Assembly: GCF_020523625.1 (NCBI RefSeq)
Contig: NZ_JAJAQH010000001.1
Coordinates: 198,930-262,929, forward strand
Length of the DNA stretch: 64,000 bases
Origin: Methylovorus menthalis
GTDB lineage: Bacteria > Pseudomonadota > Gammaproteobacteria > Burkholderiales > Methylophilaceae
Direction of reading: 5' to 3'
Position numbers and translations under genes: made by a program. Position 1 is the stretch's first letter. Every line of letters begins with the position of its first letter. This document shows, in pieces, positions 34,175 through 43,926 of the stretch. The notes beneath the pieces are model-generated. The model had not been told where the DNA came from. It ran no database searches and saw only the letters and a list, made by a program, of their open reading frames with translations.

Positions 34175-36727
34175 TCAATGCGCTGCAGCGCTCATCACTG
34201 TCTGTTCTGTGGCGTCTGCGATGTCCATGATCGCCGTTATCCGTCCCTCCCGCATAACCACAATGCAATCGGCCAACCTGAACACCTCAGGCAAGTAGGA
34301 GGACACCACAACCACTGTAGCTCCTTGTTCGGCAAGTTTATCGATGACTTGATGTAGCAATACGATTGCGCCTACATCCACGCCATGAGTAGGCTCATCC
34401 AACAAGATGACCTCGGGATTCTGCAACATCGCTCGCGCCACCGTTACCTTCTGCTGGTTGCCCCCGGAATATAAGCTTAGAGGCTTGCCAGGCTGCAAAC
34501 CGGCAATCGCCAGTCGGGCGCTCCAGTCACGTGCCAACTGCTCTGCTTGCGTACGTGAATACCAGAAGCGCCATCCGGTCGGCGTCGCTAGTTGCGCCAG
34601 GTATAAATTAGCAGCGACATCCATTGTGTTGAACAGACCATCGATATTGCGATTTTCAGTCACATAGACCACACCGTCGGCGATGGCCTGCCTGGGCGTG
34701 CGATAGCGCACCTCCCTGTCGCCACGCAGCACCTGGCCCCGATAAATGCTATTAGACTTCAAGCTGCCCGCCACCAGCCTGGCCAGAAGCGTACGACCGG
34801 AACCCACCAATCCGGCCAATGCCGTCACCTTGCCGGGAAGTAGCGTCACAGTGACATCTTTCAACCTCTGCTCCAGTGTCACCCCACGCAACTGCAGCCC
34901 AACCGGATTGCTGCCTGAAGTGCTAGCAGTATGCGGACCGGCACGAGGCCCTGCCACCAGTTCACGCCCTACCATCAAGTGCACCAGGCTTTCGCGATCC
35001 AGCGTATGCGATGGAATGCCTGCGCCGACACAAACACCGTCGCGCAGAACGCTGATGCGATCTGCAGCTGCCAGCGCCTCTTCCAGCGCATGGGTAATGA
35101 AGATGATGGCTACTCCCTTGGCTTTGAGCGTTTGCAGCAACGCCAGGAATCGTTGAACCTCCTGCGGGGTGAGACTGGCAGTAGGCTCGTCAAAAATAAG
35201 CAGGCTGGCCTTTCGATTGATTGCACGCGCAATCTCGACAAGCTGGCATTGCGCCAAGCTCAGTTCGCTGGCTTCCGTGCCAGGATCGATGTCCAGACCG
35301 ACCTGTAGCAGCAACTCCCTGGCAGCATAATGGCTATGCTTGCCCCAATTAAACCAGGGCTCGTCACCCAGACGCAGGTTCTGCGCCACGCTCATGCTGG
35401 AAATCAGGCTGCTCTCCTGATAGACCATGGCGATTCCGCTACGTAATCCGTCTTCGGGGGAATGCAATACCAGCGGCTGGCCGTTCAGTTCCAGCTGGCC
35501 TGCACTGGGAGAAATCGCCCCCGCGATGATCTTGCACAGCGTACTCTTACCAGCCCCGTTTTCGCCGATCAGGGCATGGATCTCACCGCTATTGATAACC
35601 AGGCTTACCTCACGCAATGCGTAACTGGCGCCGTAGGTCTTGCTTAAGCGGGTCACGTTTAGCAAGGCCGCGGCTTGAGCCACGGCTGTTGTTGCCAACT
35701 GTACTGCCGGTGGAATTCCGTGGGCGTGCCCTTCATGCGACTGTCCATGCCGCCTCTTTAGCGTCCGCGCAGACAAGGCGACGGCGCCCAGCAGTATCAC
35801 CCCGGTGATTGCCGAGGACATGCTGCCGGTCATATCCATACGCAGCAACCCATTCATCACCAGGAACAGCAGCAACGCTCCCAGCAGTGCACGCAAGACG
35901 CTGCCGCGCCCTCCGCTGAGACTGATGCCGCCCAATACCACCGCGGCGATAGCGGCAAGCTCCATGCCGCTGCCTGTGTCTGATCCGGCACTGTTCTGAC
36001 GAGAGGCATACAGCAATCCGGCTATCGCCGAGATGGTGCCACTCACGACATAAGCGAGGCATAGACTGCGGTTGATAGCGATACCTGCATGACGGGCTGC
36101 CTTGCGGCCCGCCCCAACGGCACGAATATGGTTACCGGCGCGTGTGTGCGTCATGAAGACATGCGCAAGTATTGCGACCGCTATCAAAACCCACATGCTT
36201 AGGGGCAAACCCAGAACATTACCGCTGCCCAGCAACTCCCAGCCCGGGCTGTCATACGTTGCCTCTGCTAGCTGCACGGCATGGCTATCTGCTGCCAGGT
36301 CGTAGCCAGCGCGCAGGATCAACAGCGTCGACAGTGTCGTCAGGAAGGGACGAGTGCGCATATAGCCGACAAGCACGCCATTGAACATGCCGATCAGCAA
36401 ACCGCTTAGGGCGGTGAGCATGATAGTCATTGCCAGTGGGCAGGCATGGACCTTGAACAGGTATAAGGCAACAAAATTGGCAATGGCGAAGGTCGCGCCT
36501 ATCGAGAGGTCTATCCCACCTGAGAGCACCACGATGGTCAAGGCCAGGGCGATCAAGCCAGGCTCGGCGAAGTCGCGCATGAGCTGCTGCAGATTCACAC
36601 TGCTTAGATAGTCGGGGACGGTATAGGCGAAGCCTGCGAACAGCAATACCACCCCGATTGGCAGCAAGGCTGCTTCCAATACACGTCGAAAACGTTGCCG
36701 TGTACTAGATACCATGCATATTGCCAT
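34175..36727 (-). CDS. Sugar-type ABC transporter permease-ATPase fusion
   Basis: 850 residues joining two normally separate subunits. Residues about 17-325 are an RbsC-like permease (VVLSGGIDLSIGATFAIANF, RAVGAGRKAARHAGI, VVLGGISLSGGRGS). After a His/Ala-rich linker (about 326-355) comes an RbsA-like tandem ATPase: Walker A GENGAGKST, LLIFDEPTASLT, then a second half with the degenerate GLVGSGRTLLA, signature YSGGNQQKVTVARA and LLDEPTHGVDVGA. With the adjacent binding protein and second permease it completes a ribose-type importer. The fusion would fix a 1:1 stoichiometry. Inner membrane. Confidence 0.92.
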   Translation of the reverse strand: MAICMVSSTRQRFRRVLEAALLPIGVVLLFAGFAYTVPDYLSSVNLQQLMRDFAEPGLIALALTIVVLSGGIDLSIGATFAIANFVALYLFKVHACPLAMTIMLTALSGLLIGMFNGVLVGYMRTRPFLTTLSTLLILRAGYDLAADSHAVQLAEATYDSPGWELLGSGNVLGLPLSMWVLIAVAILAHVFMTHTRAGNHIRAVGAGRKAARHAGIAINRSLCLAYVVSGTISAIAGLLYASRQNSAGSDTGSGMELAAIAAVVLGGISLSGGRGSVLRALLGALLLFLVMNGLLRMDMTGSMSSAITGVILLGAVALSARTLKRRHGQSHEGHAHGIPPAVQLATTAVAQAAALLNVTRLSKTYGASYALREVSLVINSGEIHALIGENGAGKSTLCKIIAGAISPSAGQLELNGQPLVLHSPEDGLRSGIAMVYQESSLISSMSVAQNLRLGDEPWFNWGKHSHYAARELLLQVGLDIDPGTEASELSLAQCQLVEIARAINRKASLLIFDEPTASLTPQEVQRFLALLQTLKAKGVAIIFITHALEEALAAADRISVLRDGVCVGAGIPSHTLDRESLVHLMVGRELVAGPRAGPHTASTSGSNPVGLQLRGVTLEQRLKDVTVTLLPGKVTALAGLVGSGRTLLARLVAGSLKSNSIYRGQVLRGDREVRYRTPRQAIADGVVYVTENRNIDGLFNTMDVAANLYLAQLATPTGWRFWYSRTQAEQLARDWSARLAIAGLQPGKPLSLYSGGNQQKVTVARAMLQNPEVILLDEPTHGVDVGAIVLLHQVIDKLAEQGATVVVVSSYLPEVFRLADCIVVMREGRITAIMDIADATEQTVMSAAAH

Positions 36728-36780
36728 TAGCCGCCATTAACAAAAACACTCCCAGCCTGGTCACGGTCATCCTACCCGCC

Positions 36781-37797
36781 TCACTTGGGGAGGTCGTAGC
36801 AATAGTTGCGCTCGTTCTTGCCGCTGACCCAGTAATTATTGGACAGCAGCGTAATGCGCTTGCTACCCGGTTTGTTACCGCTCTGCAGCAGGCTCAATAC
36901 TGCATTGGAGATCTGCTCTCCCTGCACGTCGGCGCGAAACGATAATATCTTGTGGAATAGCTTCTGTTCCACCAGGTCGCAATCCGCACGCGGACCGTCG
37001 CTGGAAGCGTATACCTTGACCCTGCCCTGTAGCCCTGCCGTCTTGACTGCCTGTGCCGCACCCTGCTGCATGGTGCCCCAGAATCCATAGGTGGCACACA
37101 GGTCCGGATGCTGCTGCAGGGTGGTCGCGGTCAATGCATTGGCCTTGCTGCTATCCCATTTGGCCGCTTGGGTGGAGACTACTTTGATGGATTTATCCTT
37201 GTTGAATACCTCCATGGCGCCTTTCATCTGGTCTATGCTGTCGGTGGCGGTTACCTCGCCCTGCACCAGCGCCACTTTTCCTGAACTCTTGCCCCCCCCG
37301 CACTCTGCCACGATATCGGTAGCTATCTGCCTGCCTACATCGACATAATCTACCCCGACATACGCATCAGACGCCTGGTTGGACAGCAGATTGACCTGTA
37401 CCACGTATATGCCGTTATCCATGGCGCGCCTTAACTCCTTGGTCAGCAGGGATACATTGGCATTCTGCACAATGAGTACGTCAGGTTTCTGGTTGATTAG
37501 GCTGGTAACGGCCTGCAGTTGCGCAGTGCTGCTGAAATTGGGATCGCGCACCAGGAACTTGATACCATACTTGGCGAAGTTCTCGCGCATAACTGCGGTC
37601 CACATATCGCCTATGGGATTACCTAGCGTGATAGGCACCCAGGCGACCGTCTTGCCTTTTACCGCCTGGTCAAAATCCATGCGCATTTGCGCGCGCGGGT
37701 TGTTGTCCGCCATGACCGTCGGGCTGGCGGTTGCGCTTATAGCCAGGGCCAATACCGATATGCCGGTTTTTATTGTCATTTTTATTGTCGCATTCAT
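36781..37797 (-). CDS. Periplasmic sugar-type substrate-binding protein
   Basis: 338 residues with a signal peptide (cleavage near SPTVMADNN) and a type I periplasmic-binding fold related to ribose/galactose-binding proteins: VAWVPITLGNPIGDMWTAVM, SLINQKPDVLIVQNAN, YVGVDYVDVGRQIATDIV, GKVALVQGEVTATDS. GAGGA precedes the ATG. It delivers the ligand to the adjacent permeases. The ligand may not be a sugar, given the oxygenase-rich operon. Confidence 0.9.
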   Translation of the reverse strand: MNATIKMTIKTGISVLALAISATASPTVMADNNPRAQMRMDFDQAVKGKTVAWVPITLGNPIGDMWTAVMRENFAKYGIKFLVRDPNFSSTAQLQAVTSLINQKPDVLIVQNANVSLLTKELRRAMDNGIYVVQVNLLSNQASDAYVGVDYVDVGRQIATDIVAECGGGKSSGKVALVQGEVTATDSIDQMKGAMEVFNKDKSIKVVSTQAAKWDSSKANALTATTLQQHPDLCATYGFWGTMQQGAAQAVKTAGLQGRVKVYASSDGPRADCDLVEQKLFHKILSFRADVQGEQISNAVLSLLQSGNKPGSKRITLLSNNYWVSGKNERNYCYDLPK

Positions 37798-37818
37798 GTT
37801 GAGTCCTCAGTTTTTCGA

Positions 37819-38787
37819 TTAAACACTTTGCCTGGCATCTTCCTCGTCGTAGGGGTGGAGCCAGTGATCCACCATAATCACCGCCAGCAATACGCCACCC
37901 TTGATGATATTCTGCAGTTGCGCGTTGACATCCATCAGCGTCATTCCGTTGAGCAGCACACCTATCAACAGCAGGCCGGCAAGGACGCTGGCTACCCCAC
38001 CCCGGGCCCCTGCAAGACTGCCTCCGCCAATCACCACCACCAGGATAACGTCGAAGATCATGGTGGAATTGACCGTCTTAAGGTCCACCATCGCCGTCGT
38101 GGATACCATCAGGAGACCGGCCACGAACCCCAGCAGCGCGCACAGTACATATTGGCTAATCACGATGGCGGTAACCGGCATGCCAGACAGCCTGGCGGTC
38201 TCGGCATTGTCCCCATAGGCATAGATGAAGCGGCCCATCGTTGTTGCATGCAGGAATAGATGAGTCAGCAGCGCACACGCTCCGAATACCATGACCGGGA
38301 TAGGCACGCTATGCCAGTTCTGCCCCACCGCGACCAGGCCTGTTTGCTGCGATGGCAGGTTAATGATCATGGAAGGCAAGATACTGACGCGGGCCAGCCC
38401 GACAAACACGAAGACGCTGGTCAGGGTAGTGAATAACGGGGGGATTGCCAGCGCGTGTATCAGCGCCGCATTGATCGAACCCATCGCCATCGCTGCAGCC
38501 AACCCGGCCAGCAGGGCAAGCGGCAGGGTCATCCCGGCCGCCAGTAGCTTGACGGAAATGGCGGCCGACACCATACCGATGGCAATCTGCGACAGGTCGA
38601 TGCCACGACCAATGATGACGATGATCATGCCGAGGGCAAACACGCCCAATATCGCCATGCTACGCATCAGTGCGATGGCATTGCCCCAACTGGCATAGCT
38701 ATCGAGACTAAGGCTGAAGGAGATTGCCAGAATCAGCGCGACCAGCGCGACCAGGCTTTCCTGCTTGAATGATCCTAAGATATGCAT
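37819..38787 (-). CDS. Ribose-type ABC transporter permease
   Basis: 322 residues, eight to ten hydrophobic helices, RbsC-like signatures IVIIGRGIDLSQIAIGMVSA, AYGDNAETARLSGMPV and DVILVVVIGGGSLAGARGG. It is a second, separate permease partnering the permease half of the fusion gene. It is 21 bases upstream of the binding-protein gene and 22 bases downstream of the hydroxylase gene. Confidence 0.9.
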   Translation of the reverse strand: MHILGSFKQESLVALVALILAISFSLSLDSYASWGNAIALMRSMAILGVFALGMIIVIIGRGIDLSQIAIGMVSAAISVKLLAAGMTLPLALLAGLAAAMAMGSINAALIHALAIPPLFTTLTSVFVFVGLARVSILPSMIINLPSQQTGLVAVGQNWHSVPIPVMVFGACALLTHLFLHATTMGRFIYAYGDNAETARLSGMPVTAIVISQYVLCALLGFVAGLLMVSTTAMVDLKTVNSTMIFDVILVVVIGGGSLAGARGGVASVLAGLLLIGVLLNGMTLMDVNAQLQNIIKGGVLLAVIMVDHWLHPYDEEDARQSV

Positions 38788-38809
38788 GTCATTATGGCTA
38801 GCATGTCGA

Positions 38810-39745
38810 TTAGCGACCCAGCTGATTGTCCTCTATGAACGTGGTCTTATTGTAGCGCACACCGTCTGTGCGTACAGGCGGCCACGGGTCACTGGGCTTG
38901 CTGGTCAGATAGCTCAGCACTTCGCCAACACTCCTGGCCTGCCGCAGATCGATCCAGGCCTTTTTGAATAAATGAAAACTGATAGTGACAGGATTATTGC
39001 TACGGATCGGCTCTACCAGGCCATATTCAATCTTGATATCGTCGCGCTCCGGCATATAGGTTCCGAATATCCTGTCAAAAATCACGGTAAGCGCACCGAA
39101 ATTGGCGCCCTCCTTTTCACCGATGTATTCCGGGTTTCGCGCATGGTGCACACGATGCGCCGATGGCGTGCTCAATATTCCTTCCAGCGGCCCCAGCTTT
39201 CCTATCCAGGTGGAATGATTCCATAGGGCAATAGCCCCACCTATGGCGGCCGCGCCCAGGATGGTGATCGGGTCGAATCCAAGCAGGCTGAGGGGGATGA
39301 CATGGAACAGCATTGCACCCATGAGTATCTCCCCTACCGAGACACGGAAAGCGACCGATAGATTGAGATGATTCGCTGAATGATGTACTTGATGGCTAAT
39401 CCAGAACCAGCGTGTCTGGTGTGCGAATCTATGCCTGAAATAAAAGCCGAATTCATACCCGATGAACAACAATAGATATGACATTGCTCCATAGTTGGAT
39501 AAGTCCACAATAGGATGCCTGCTCAGCCAGTAGCCTATGGGCACAGTGACTAGCAGTGGAATAGACTGCGAGAACACACGTACAATCTTCAGCGAAAAAG
39601 AACATGCCGCCCCAGCGAGGTCGTACTCCTGCTTCAAGACATATTTGAGTACTACTGCCTCCACTACCGCGAGTGAGAAGATGATCCAGGTGACATATAC
39701 CGATATATGTGCAAGCGTGCGTAAGCTTTCTTGAATTTCAGTCAT
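38810..39745 (-). CDS. Fatty-acid hydroxylase / sterol desaturase superfamily di-iron enzyme
   Basis: 311 residues, membrane-embedded (four hydrophobic helices). The histidine clusters of the superfamily are visible: HRFAH, HQVHHSANH and HRVHHARN, followed by GALTVIFDRIFGTYMPE. Such enzymes use a histidine-coordinated di-iron centre to hydroxylate or desaturate lipid-like substrates. AAGG precedes the ATG. Its place among other oxygenases and transporters suggests tailoring of a small molecule or lipid conjugate. Confidence 0.88.
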   Translation of the reverse strand: MTEIQESLRTLAHISVYVTWIIFSLAVVEAVVLKYVLKQEYDLAGAACSFSLKIVRVFSQSIPLLVTVPIGYWLSRHPIVDLSNYGAMSYLLLFIGYEFGFYFRHRFAHQTRWFWISHQVHHSANHLNLSVAFRVSVGEILMGAMLFHVIPLSLLGFDPITILGAAAIGGAIALWNHSTWIGKLGPLEGILSTPSAHRVHHARNPEYIGEKEGANFGALTVIFDRIFGTYMPERDDIKIEYGLVEPIRSNNPVTISFHLFKKAWIDLRQARSVGEVLSYLTSKPSDPWPPVRTDGVRYNKTTFIEDNQLGR

Positions 39746-39809
39746 AAATGTCTACCTTATAAATACTGCAGCCAAGTAATTCATTACCTGTTCCCTGCAA
39801 GCCTATCGC

Positions 39810-40466
39810 TCAGGCTTGCCCCTGACCCACCATATGTTCGTATTCCTCGGGCGTGATAGTGCCGCCCAGGCTTTGTGCAATGTGCTGGTCGCGCGATGGC
39901 AACGCCTCCTGCAATCCATCAATGCGCTTCCACTGGGCCAGCGGCGCTTTCTTTCCTTGCACAGGCACATAGCGCGAATCGGCAAGCTTCTGGTATTGAT
40001 GGATATAGCGCGTACAGTTAACAAATATTTCCAGCACCTTGACCCTTACCACCAGTTCGGCTCCGGTGAATTGCGCCAGTAATGGATCATCGCGACTGAC
40101 GCTGGCGTTACCGTGGATACGTATGCGATGCGGTGTTTCGAAGTCCATCAGCAGCATGCCGACCTTGTTATTCAAGGTGATATTGCCCATGGACAGGAAC
40201 ATGCCGTTGCCGTCGTAGCTTGGAAAAGCCAGGGTATTCTGATCAAGCGCTTTGATGAAACCGGCATGCCCGCCCTTGTAGGAGCAAGTGGGATATCCTC
40301 GATGATCGATAGTGCTCAGGAAGAACATGTCGCGGCTTTCTATGAAGTCCTTGTGCCTGGCGTCTATCTCATGGCTGACAATGTTGTTATGAACCGCATT
40401 GGCAAGCTTCACTGTCTCGAATTCCTGCTGGAATGCACGATGCTGTTCGCCGTAAAAGTCATCCAC
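39810..40466 (-). CDS. Pyridoxamine 5'-phosphate oxidase-fold flavoprotein
   Basis: About 218 residues starting at GTG 40466, which has AGGGGA six bases upstream; the longer frame has only a TTG start. The FMN-binding split-barrel pattern is visible: RDMFFLSTIDHRGYPTCSYKGG, LAFPSYDGNGMFLSMGNITLNNKVGMLLMDF, RIRIHGNASV. Members oxidise or reduce diverse substrates with FMN or F420; a true vitamin B6 enzyme is unlikely given the sequence and context. The start overlaps the upstream exporter stop by eight bases. Confidence 0.8.
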   Translation of the reverse strand: MDDFYGEQHRAFQQEFETVKLANAVHNNIVSHEIDARHKDFIESRDMFFLSTIDHRGYPTCSYKGGHAGFIKALDQNTLAFPSYDGNGMFLSMGNITLNNKVGMLLMDFETPHRIRIHGNASVSRDDPLLAQFTGAELVVRVKVLEIFVNCTRYIHQYQKLADSRYVPVQGKKAPLAQWKRIDGLQEALPSRDQHIAQSLGGTITPEEYEHMVGQGQA

Positions 40467-41433
40467 GATTATTCCCCTTTTCAAGTCTGGTCATATTGAA
40501 AGGCCAGCGTATGGGCCTGAAAAGGCCAGGGCCGGCTTGTCCCAGATAAACTCCGGTTAGCCCCATACCAAGAGCGATGCCGTGGTAAAGATGGAATGAT
40601 TCTCCCAGCATCAGGACCGCACAAAGCGCTCCCAGCGCCGGCACCAGGCATGGAAAGAGACTTGCGCGTGACGGGCCAATCAAGTCCACGCCTCGCATAT
40701 AGGCAAGCTGGGCCGTCAATGTCGGGCCGAACGCCACAAACAGCAGCACCCACCACCCAGTAACACTGGGCCAGTAGGCGTAGCCTGCTGCTATCTCACC
40801 GATTGCCAGCGGCAATGCCGATGCCAATGCCGACAGCGACAGCCCGAAAAAAAACTGAAGAGCAGGGATGGCGGGCCTGCTTCTCAGGGATAAGGTATAT
40901 CCCGCGTAGAGGATGCAGGCGGCGATGATCGCTATATCGCCGATATTGAAATTCATGGTGGCCAGGATCTGCATGTCGCCGCGGGTAGCGATTAACACCA
41001 TGCCAGCCAGGGCCAACAGCATGCCTGCTAGCCGCCATCCAGTCACTTCCTCTTTATAAAATAGAAAAGCGCCAAGCAGCACCATGGGCGGCATCGAGGT
41101 CTGCAACAAGGTGATATTGACTGCAGTGGTCTTGTAGGCAGCCAGATAGAACAAGGCACTGAAGCCAGTGAATCCAGCGAAGCCCATCCAGATAAACCTT
41201 CGCCATGACATTCGCATCATTGGCAGGATTTTCCCAAGGCTACGGTGCATGCAGGCGAACAGGATGGAACATACGATCAACCATCTGAGCAAAACCAGGC
41301 ACATAGGCGAAATGTTGCCCGCGGCGAGCCTTGCAGCTACGGCATTACAACCCCATATGCTCGCGGTATACATTAAGAGAACAATCGGGCTGTGCCATAG
41401 CCATTTTGCAAAGTTAGAAGCTATCCTGATCAT
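40459..41433 (-). CDS. EamA/DMT-family transporter
   Basis: 324 residues with ten predicted helices in two EamA repeats (IWGCNAVAARLAAGNISPMCLVLLRW and TLTAQLAYMRGVDLIGPSRASLFPCLVPALGALCAVLMLGE). DMT family members commonly export metabolites or amino-acid derivatives. The ATG overlaps the FAD monooxygenase stop (ATGA). In this operon it is the likely exporter, opposite in direction to the ABC importer. Confidence 0.88.
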   Translation of the reverse strand: MIRIASNFAKWLWHSPIVLLMYTASIWGCNAVAARLAAGNISPMCLVLLRWLIVCSILFACMHRSLGKILPMMRMSWRRFIWMGFAGFTGFSALFYLAAYKTTAVNITLLQTSMPPMVLLGAFLFYKEEVTGWRLAGMLLALAGMVLIATRGDMQILATMNFNIGDIAIIAACILYAGYTLSLRSRPAIPALQFFFGLSLSALASALPLAIGEIAAGYAYWPSVTGWWVLLFVAFGPTLTAQLAYMRGVDLIGPSRASLFPCLVPALGALCAVLMLGESFHLYHGIALGMGLTGVYLGQAGPGLFRPIRWPFNMTRLEKGNNRG

Positions 41434-42689
41434 CGCTGGTATTGGCTGGTAGCAATCGATTGAGGCACGGGCATGTCTTGCCCACCTGCCGGATGCTGGC
41501 GCAAAACCCGTTGCAGATGCCTGGAGATGGTGCGTGAGGCAAACCCCGCCCCGAGAGCGAATCGCATCACTGGACCAAAAGTATTCGCAGTGGATGGGCC
41601 GGCAAAATAAAGACCGGGCACCGAAGATTCGAAATTGGCCGACAACCTGGGCGTTTTACCCACTAGCTGGATTGCCAGTTCGATCTCTGGATTGAGGAAA
41701 CTGATGGTGTTGACCTGCGCCTTGTATCCGGTTGCGGCGATCACATGGTCGACCTGTATGCTGTGCTGTTCGCCTTTAACATCGATGAACTGCAACTCGG
41801 CTTTGCCTTGCGCAGATGTTGCCGACAGCAGCTTATACCCGAGAAGGATGGGGATATCCTTCATACGCGGCTTGATGAACCAGCCTCCCGATGGCCCGAG
41901 AAATTCCTTGACCACCTTGATACGGAAATTCGCCGGCAGATAGCGGAACAAGCCCGGCATAGCAGCGCAAAACAGGTTCTTCCAGCCGGGGCCTAATCCT
42001 GACATGGGAGCCACCAAGCGGCTCAGCCGTGTACGTACCCGCCCCTCTTTCTGTCCGAAATTCAGTGCCTGCCGTCGCGCTACCAGAATAGGCCTGGCCT
42101 TGATCTCATGCAGCAATACTGCCATGTCGATGGCGGAAGAGCCGCTGCCGATGACCACGACCTCTTTGCCCCTGAATTTCTCTAGTTCATGATGCTCAGC
42201 ACTGTGCGAGTAATGGCTTTGGTCCAGGCCATCCAAAGGCTTTGGCAGGTACCTGAAATAATCAATGCCCACGGCCAGTATCACCTTGCGCGACAGGAAT
42301 TTTGACCCATTGTCTAAAACTAGCTCGAACATATCACCCTGCTTACGCAAGCTCTGTAATTTCGTTTCCTCCAGATTAGGAGCAAAGCGCCGCTGGAATT
42401 CCATGCCGTATTGGGTGAATAACTCCAGTGAAATAGGCAAGCCTTCGTCTTCATACGGGATGTCGTTTTCCCGGCAATATTGTTTAAGCGTGAAGCTGTG
42501 TTCCGGATCAAACAAGGTCGCGGATAAGCCGGCAGACTTAAGATGCATTCCCTTGGGCATATGCGTACGCCAGGTATGCATAGGGCTGCCAATAATCCGG
42601 AAGTTCACATTCATGTGGCGCAGGTGCGCAGCGATGGATAGGCCGTATGGTCCAGCGCCGACAATAGTGACTTCAGTGGTTGTATCCAT
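41430..42689 (-). CDS. FAD/NAD(P)-binding monooxygenase-like oxidoreductase
   Basis: 419 residues with two dinucleotide folds: FAD motif VTIVGAGPYGLSIAAHL (residues 8-24) and NAD(P)H motif VVVIGSGSSAIDMAVLL (about 175-191), plus the ATGY segment (HVIAATGYKA) typical of flavin monooxygenases and N-hydroxylases. GGAG precedes the ATG. It may N- or S-oxygenate the pathway intermediate. Tight packing with neighbours on both sides. Confidence 0.85.
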   Translation of the reverse strand: MDTTTEVTIVGAGPYGLSIAAHLRHMNVNFRIIGSPMHTWRTHMPKGMHLKSAGLSATLFDPEHSFTLKQYCRENDIPYEDEGLPISLELFTQYGMEFQRRFAPNLEETKLQSLRKQGDMFELVLDNGSKFLSRKVILAVGIDYFRYLPKPLDGLDQSHYSHSAEHHELEKFRGKEVVVIGSGSSAIDMAVLLHEIKARPILVARRQALNFGQKEGRVRTRLSRLVAPMSGLGPGWKNLFCAAMPGLFRYLPANFRIKVVKEFLGPSGGWFIKPRMKDIPILLGYKLLSATSAQGKAELQFIDVKGEQHSIQVDHVIAATGYKAQVNTISFLNPEIELAIQLVGKTPRLSANFESSVPGLYFAGPSTANTFGPVMRFALGAGFASRTISRHLQRVLRQHPAGGQDMPVPQSIATSQYQR

Positions 42690-42691
42690 GG

Positions 42692-43918
42692 CTATCTCCA
42701 GTGATTGCGGCTGTTGTTCTTAAACACATATCCCGTAGGGAATATGAAGTCTGTGCCTGCCCTGGAGGCAGCCAGAAACGCTTCTATGGTGGGGGTGGTG
42801 TAACCTACGGCGCCCTCACGTATGGCAGTTGCCGAAATGCAATCTGATCGAATGACAGGATAGGGATATATACCGCCGGAGATCTCGAAGATATTCCTGA
42901 CCCATATACCACCGACGTCACTGCCATGAATGCCGTGTATGGGGGTCCCGGGAGGCAGTGAGCGCCTGATCTCGGCAATCACGCCAAAGAATCCCTGACT
43001 GTCGTATACATCGGGCCAGTCAAGCACTTCTACTATCGCCTCCAGCCCAGCATCGCCAACCCCGGCGCGCAAAAGCTGGTGCCGCACCTCGTAGGGATAG
43101 AATTTACGGCCGGTGGGGAAGTAGTTCTTACTTTTATCTGCAAGTTCGGTCTTGTGGTAAACCCGCATACCCTCCTCTTCCGTCATGGCGATTTCTCCAT
43201 GGCTAAGCGCGAGCCTGTGCAGTTTGGGTACCGTAGTGGGATGCAGGTACACCTTGCTCAAACCCCGGTCGGAGATGGCCTCTTGCAATATTTTGATATG
43301 CGTCTTATGCACCGGGTTGAAGGTGCCGAAGAAGACCCCCACGCCTTTTTTGGGATGTAGCCAGGTGCGTATATCTGAGCGTGCACCCAGAATGAGATGG
43401 AGGCACAAGGCGGCCATACCGAGGTATACAAGGTTCCACGCACTCGGATATAGCACGCTGGCACTCATAGCTCCGGACACGAGCAGGAACGCCAGTAAGG
43501 AATTCGATACACGATCCCCCCAGCCACGGTAAGCCGCAGTGATTGCCCAGGATTGAATACCGGTAGACCCGGCAATATATAGAAGACAGGCTTGCGCAGA
43601 AAACGAGGACTGGCTCAACACGACAGTTGCACCATACAGAATGCCCACTACGGGAACATGCAGTAGCACCCGGCAGATTCTGGCAGGCGTGACTAGGCCC
43701 AACTTCAAGTTAATCCTGTCTTCAATCGCCAGCATTCCCTGAACACAGGCTGGAAAATGCCTGCCCAATACGATAGCAATCACCGCATAGGCTAACGGCA
43801 ACCATGGCGGCAGAGCCTGGTTTGCCAGCAGCATGGACAGTGGAAATAACGAGGCCAGCATCGAATACAGCTGGGACTTATAGCGGAGCAGCATAGAAAT
43901 CTTGAAGTCAACTTTCAT
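42692..43918 (-). CDS. Fusion: integral-membrane domain plus nucleotidyltransferase
   Basis: 408 residues. Residues about 15-180 hold five or so hydrophobic helices with conserved-looking polar positions (e.g. AIEDRINLKLG, AAYRGWGDRVSNS). Residues 192-408 are a cytidylyltransferase-like domain: GTFNPVHKTH (an HxxH variant of HxGH, 198-207) and CISATAIREG (the ISxTxxR motif). NMN- and phosphopantetheine-adenylyltransferases share this fold, but a membrane-fused form is not one I recognise. It could activate a lipid or membrane-bound head group. AGGAG precedes the ATG; two bases separate it from the monooxygenase gene. Confidence 0.75.
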   Translation of the reverse strand: MKVDFKISMLLRYKSQLYSMLASLFPLSMLLANQALPPWLPLAYAVIAIVLGRHFPACVQGMLAIEDRINLKLGLVTPARICRVLLHVPVVGILYGATVVLSQSSFSAQACLLYIAGSTGIQSWAITAAYRGWGDRVSNSLLAFLLVSGAMSASVLYPSAWNLVYLGMAALCLHLILGARSDIRTWLHPKKGVGVFFGTFNPVHKTHIKILQEAISDRGLSKVYLHPTTVPKLHRLALSHGEIAMTEEEGMRVYHKTELADKSKNYFPTGRKFYPYEVRHQLLRAGVGDAGLEAIVEVLDWPDVYDSQGFFGVIAEIRRSLPPGTPIHGIHGSDVGGIWVRNIFEISGGIYPYPVIRSDCISATAIREGAVGYTTPTIEAFLAASRAGTDFIFPTGYVFKNNSRNHWR

Positions 43919-43926
43919 GGCCGCTC

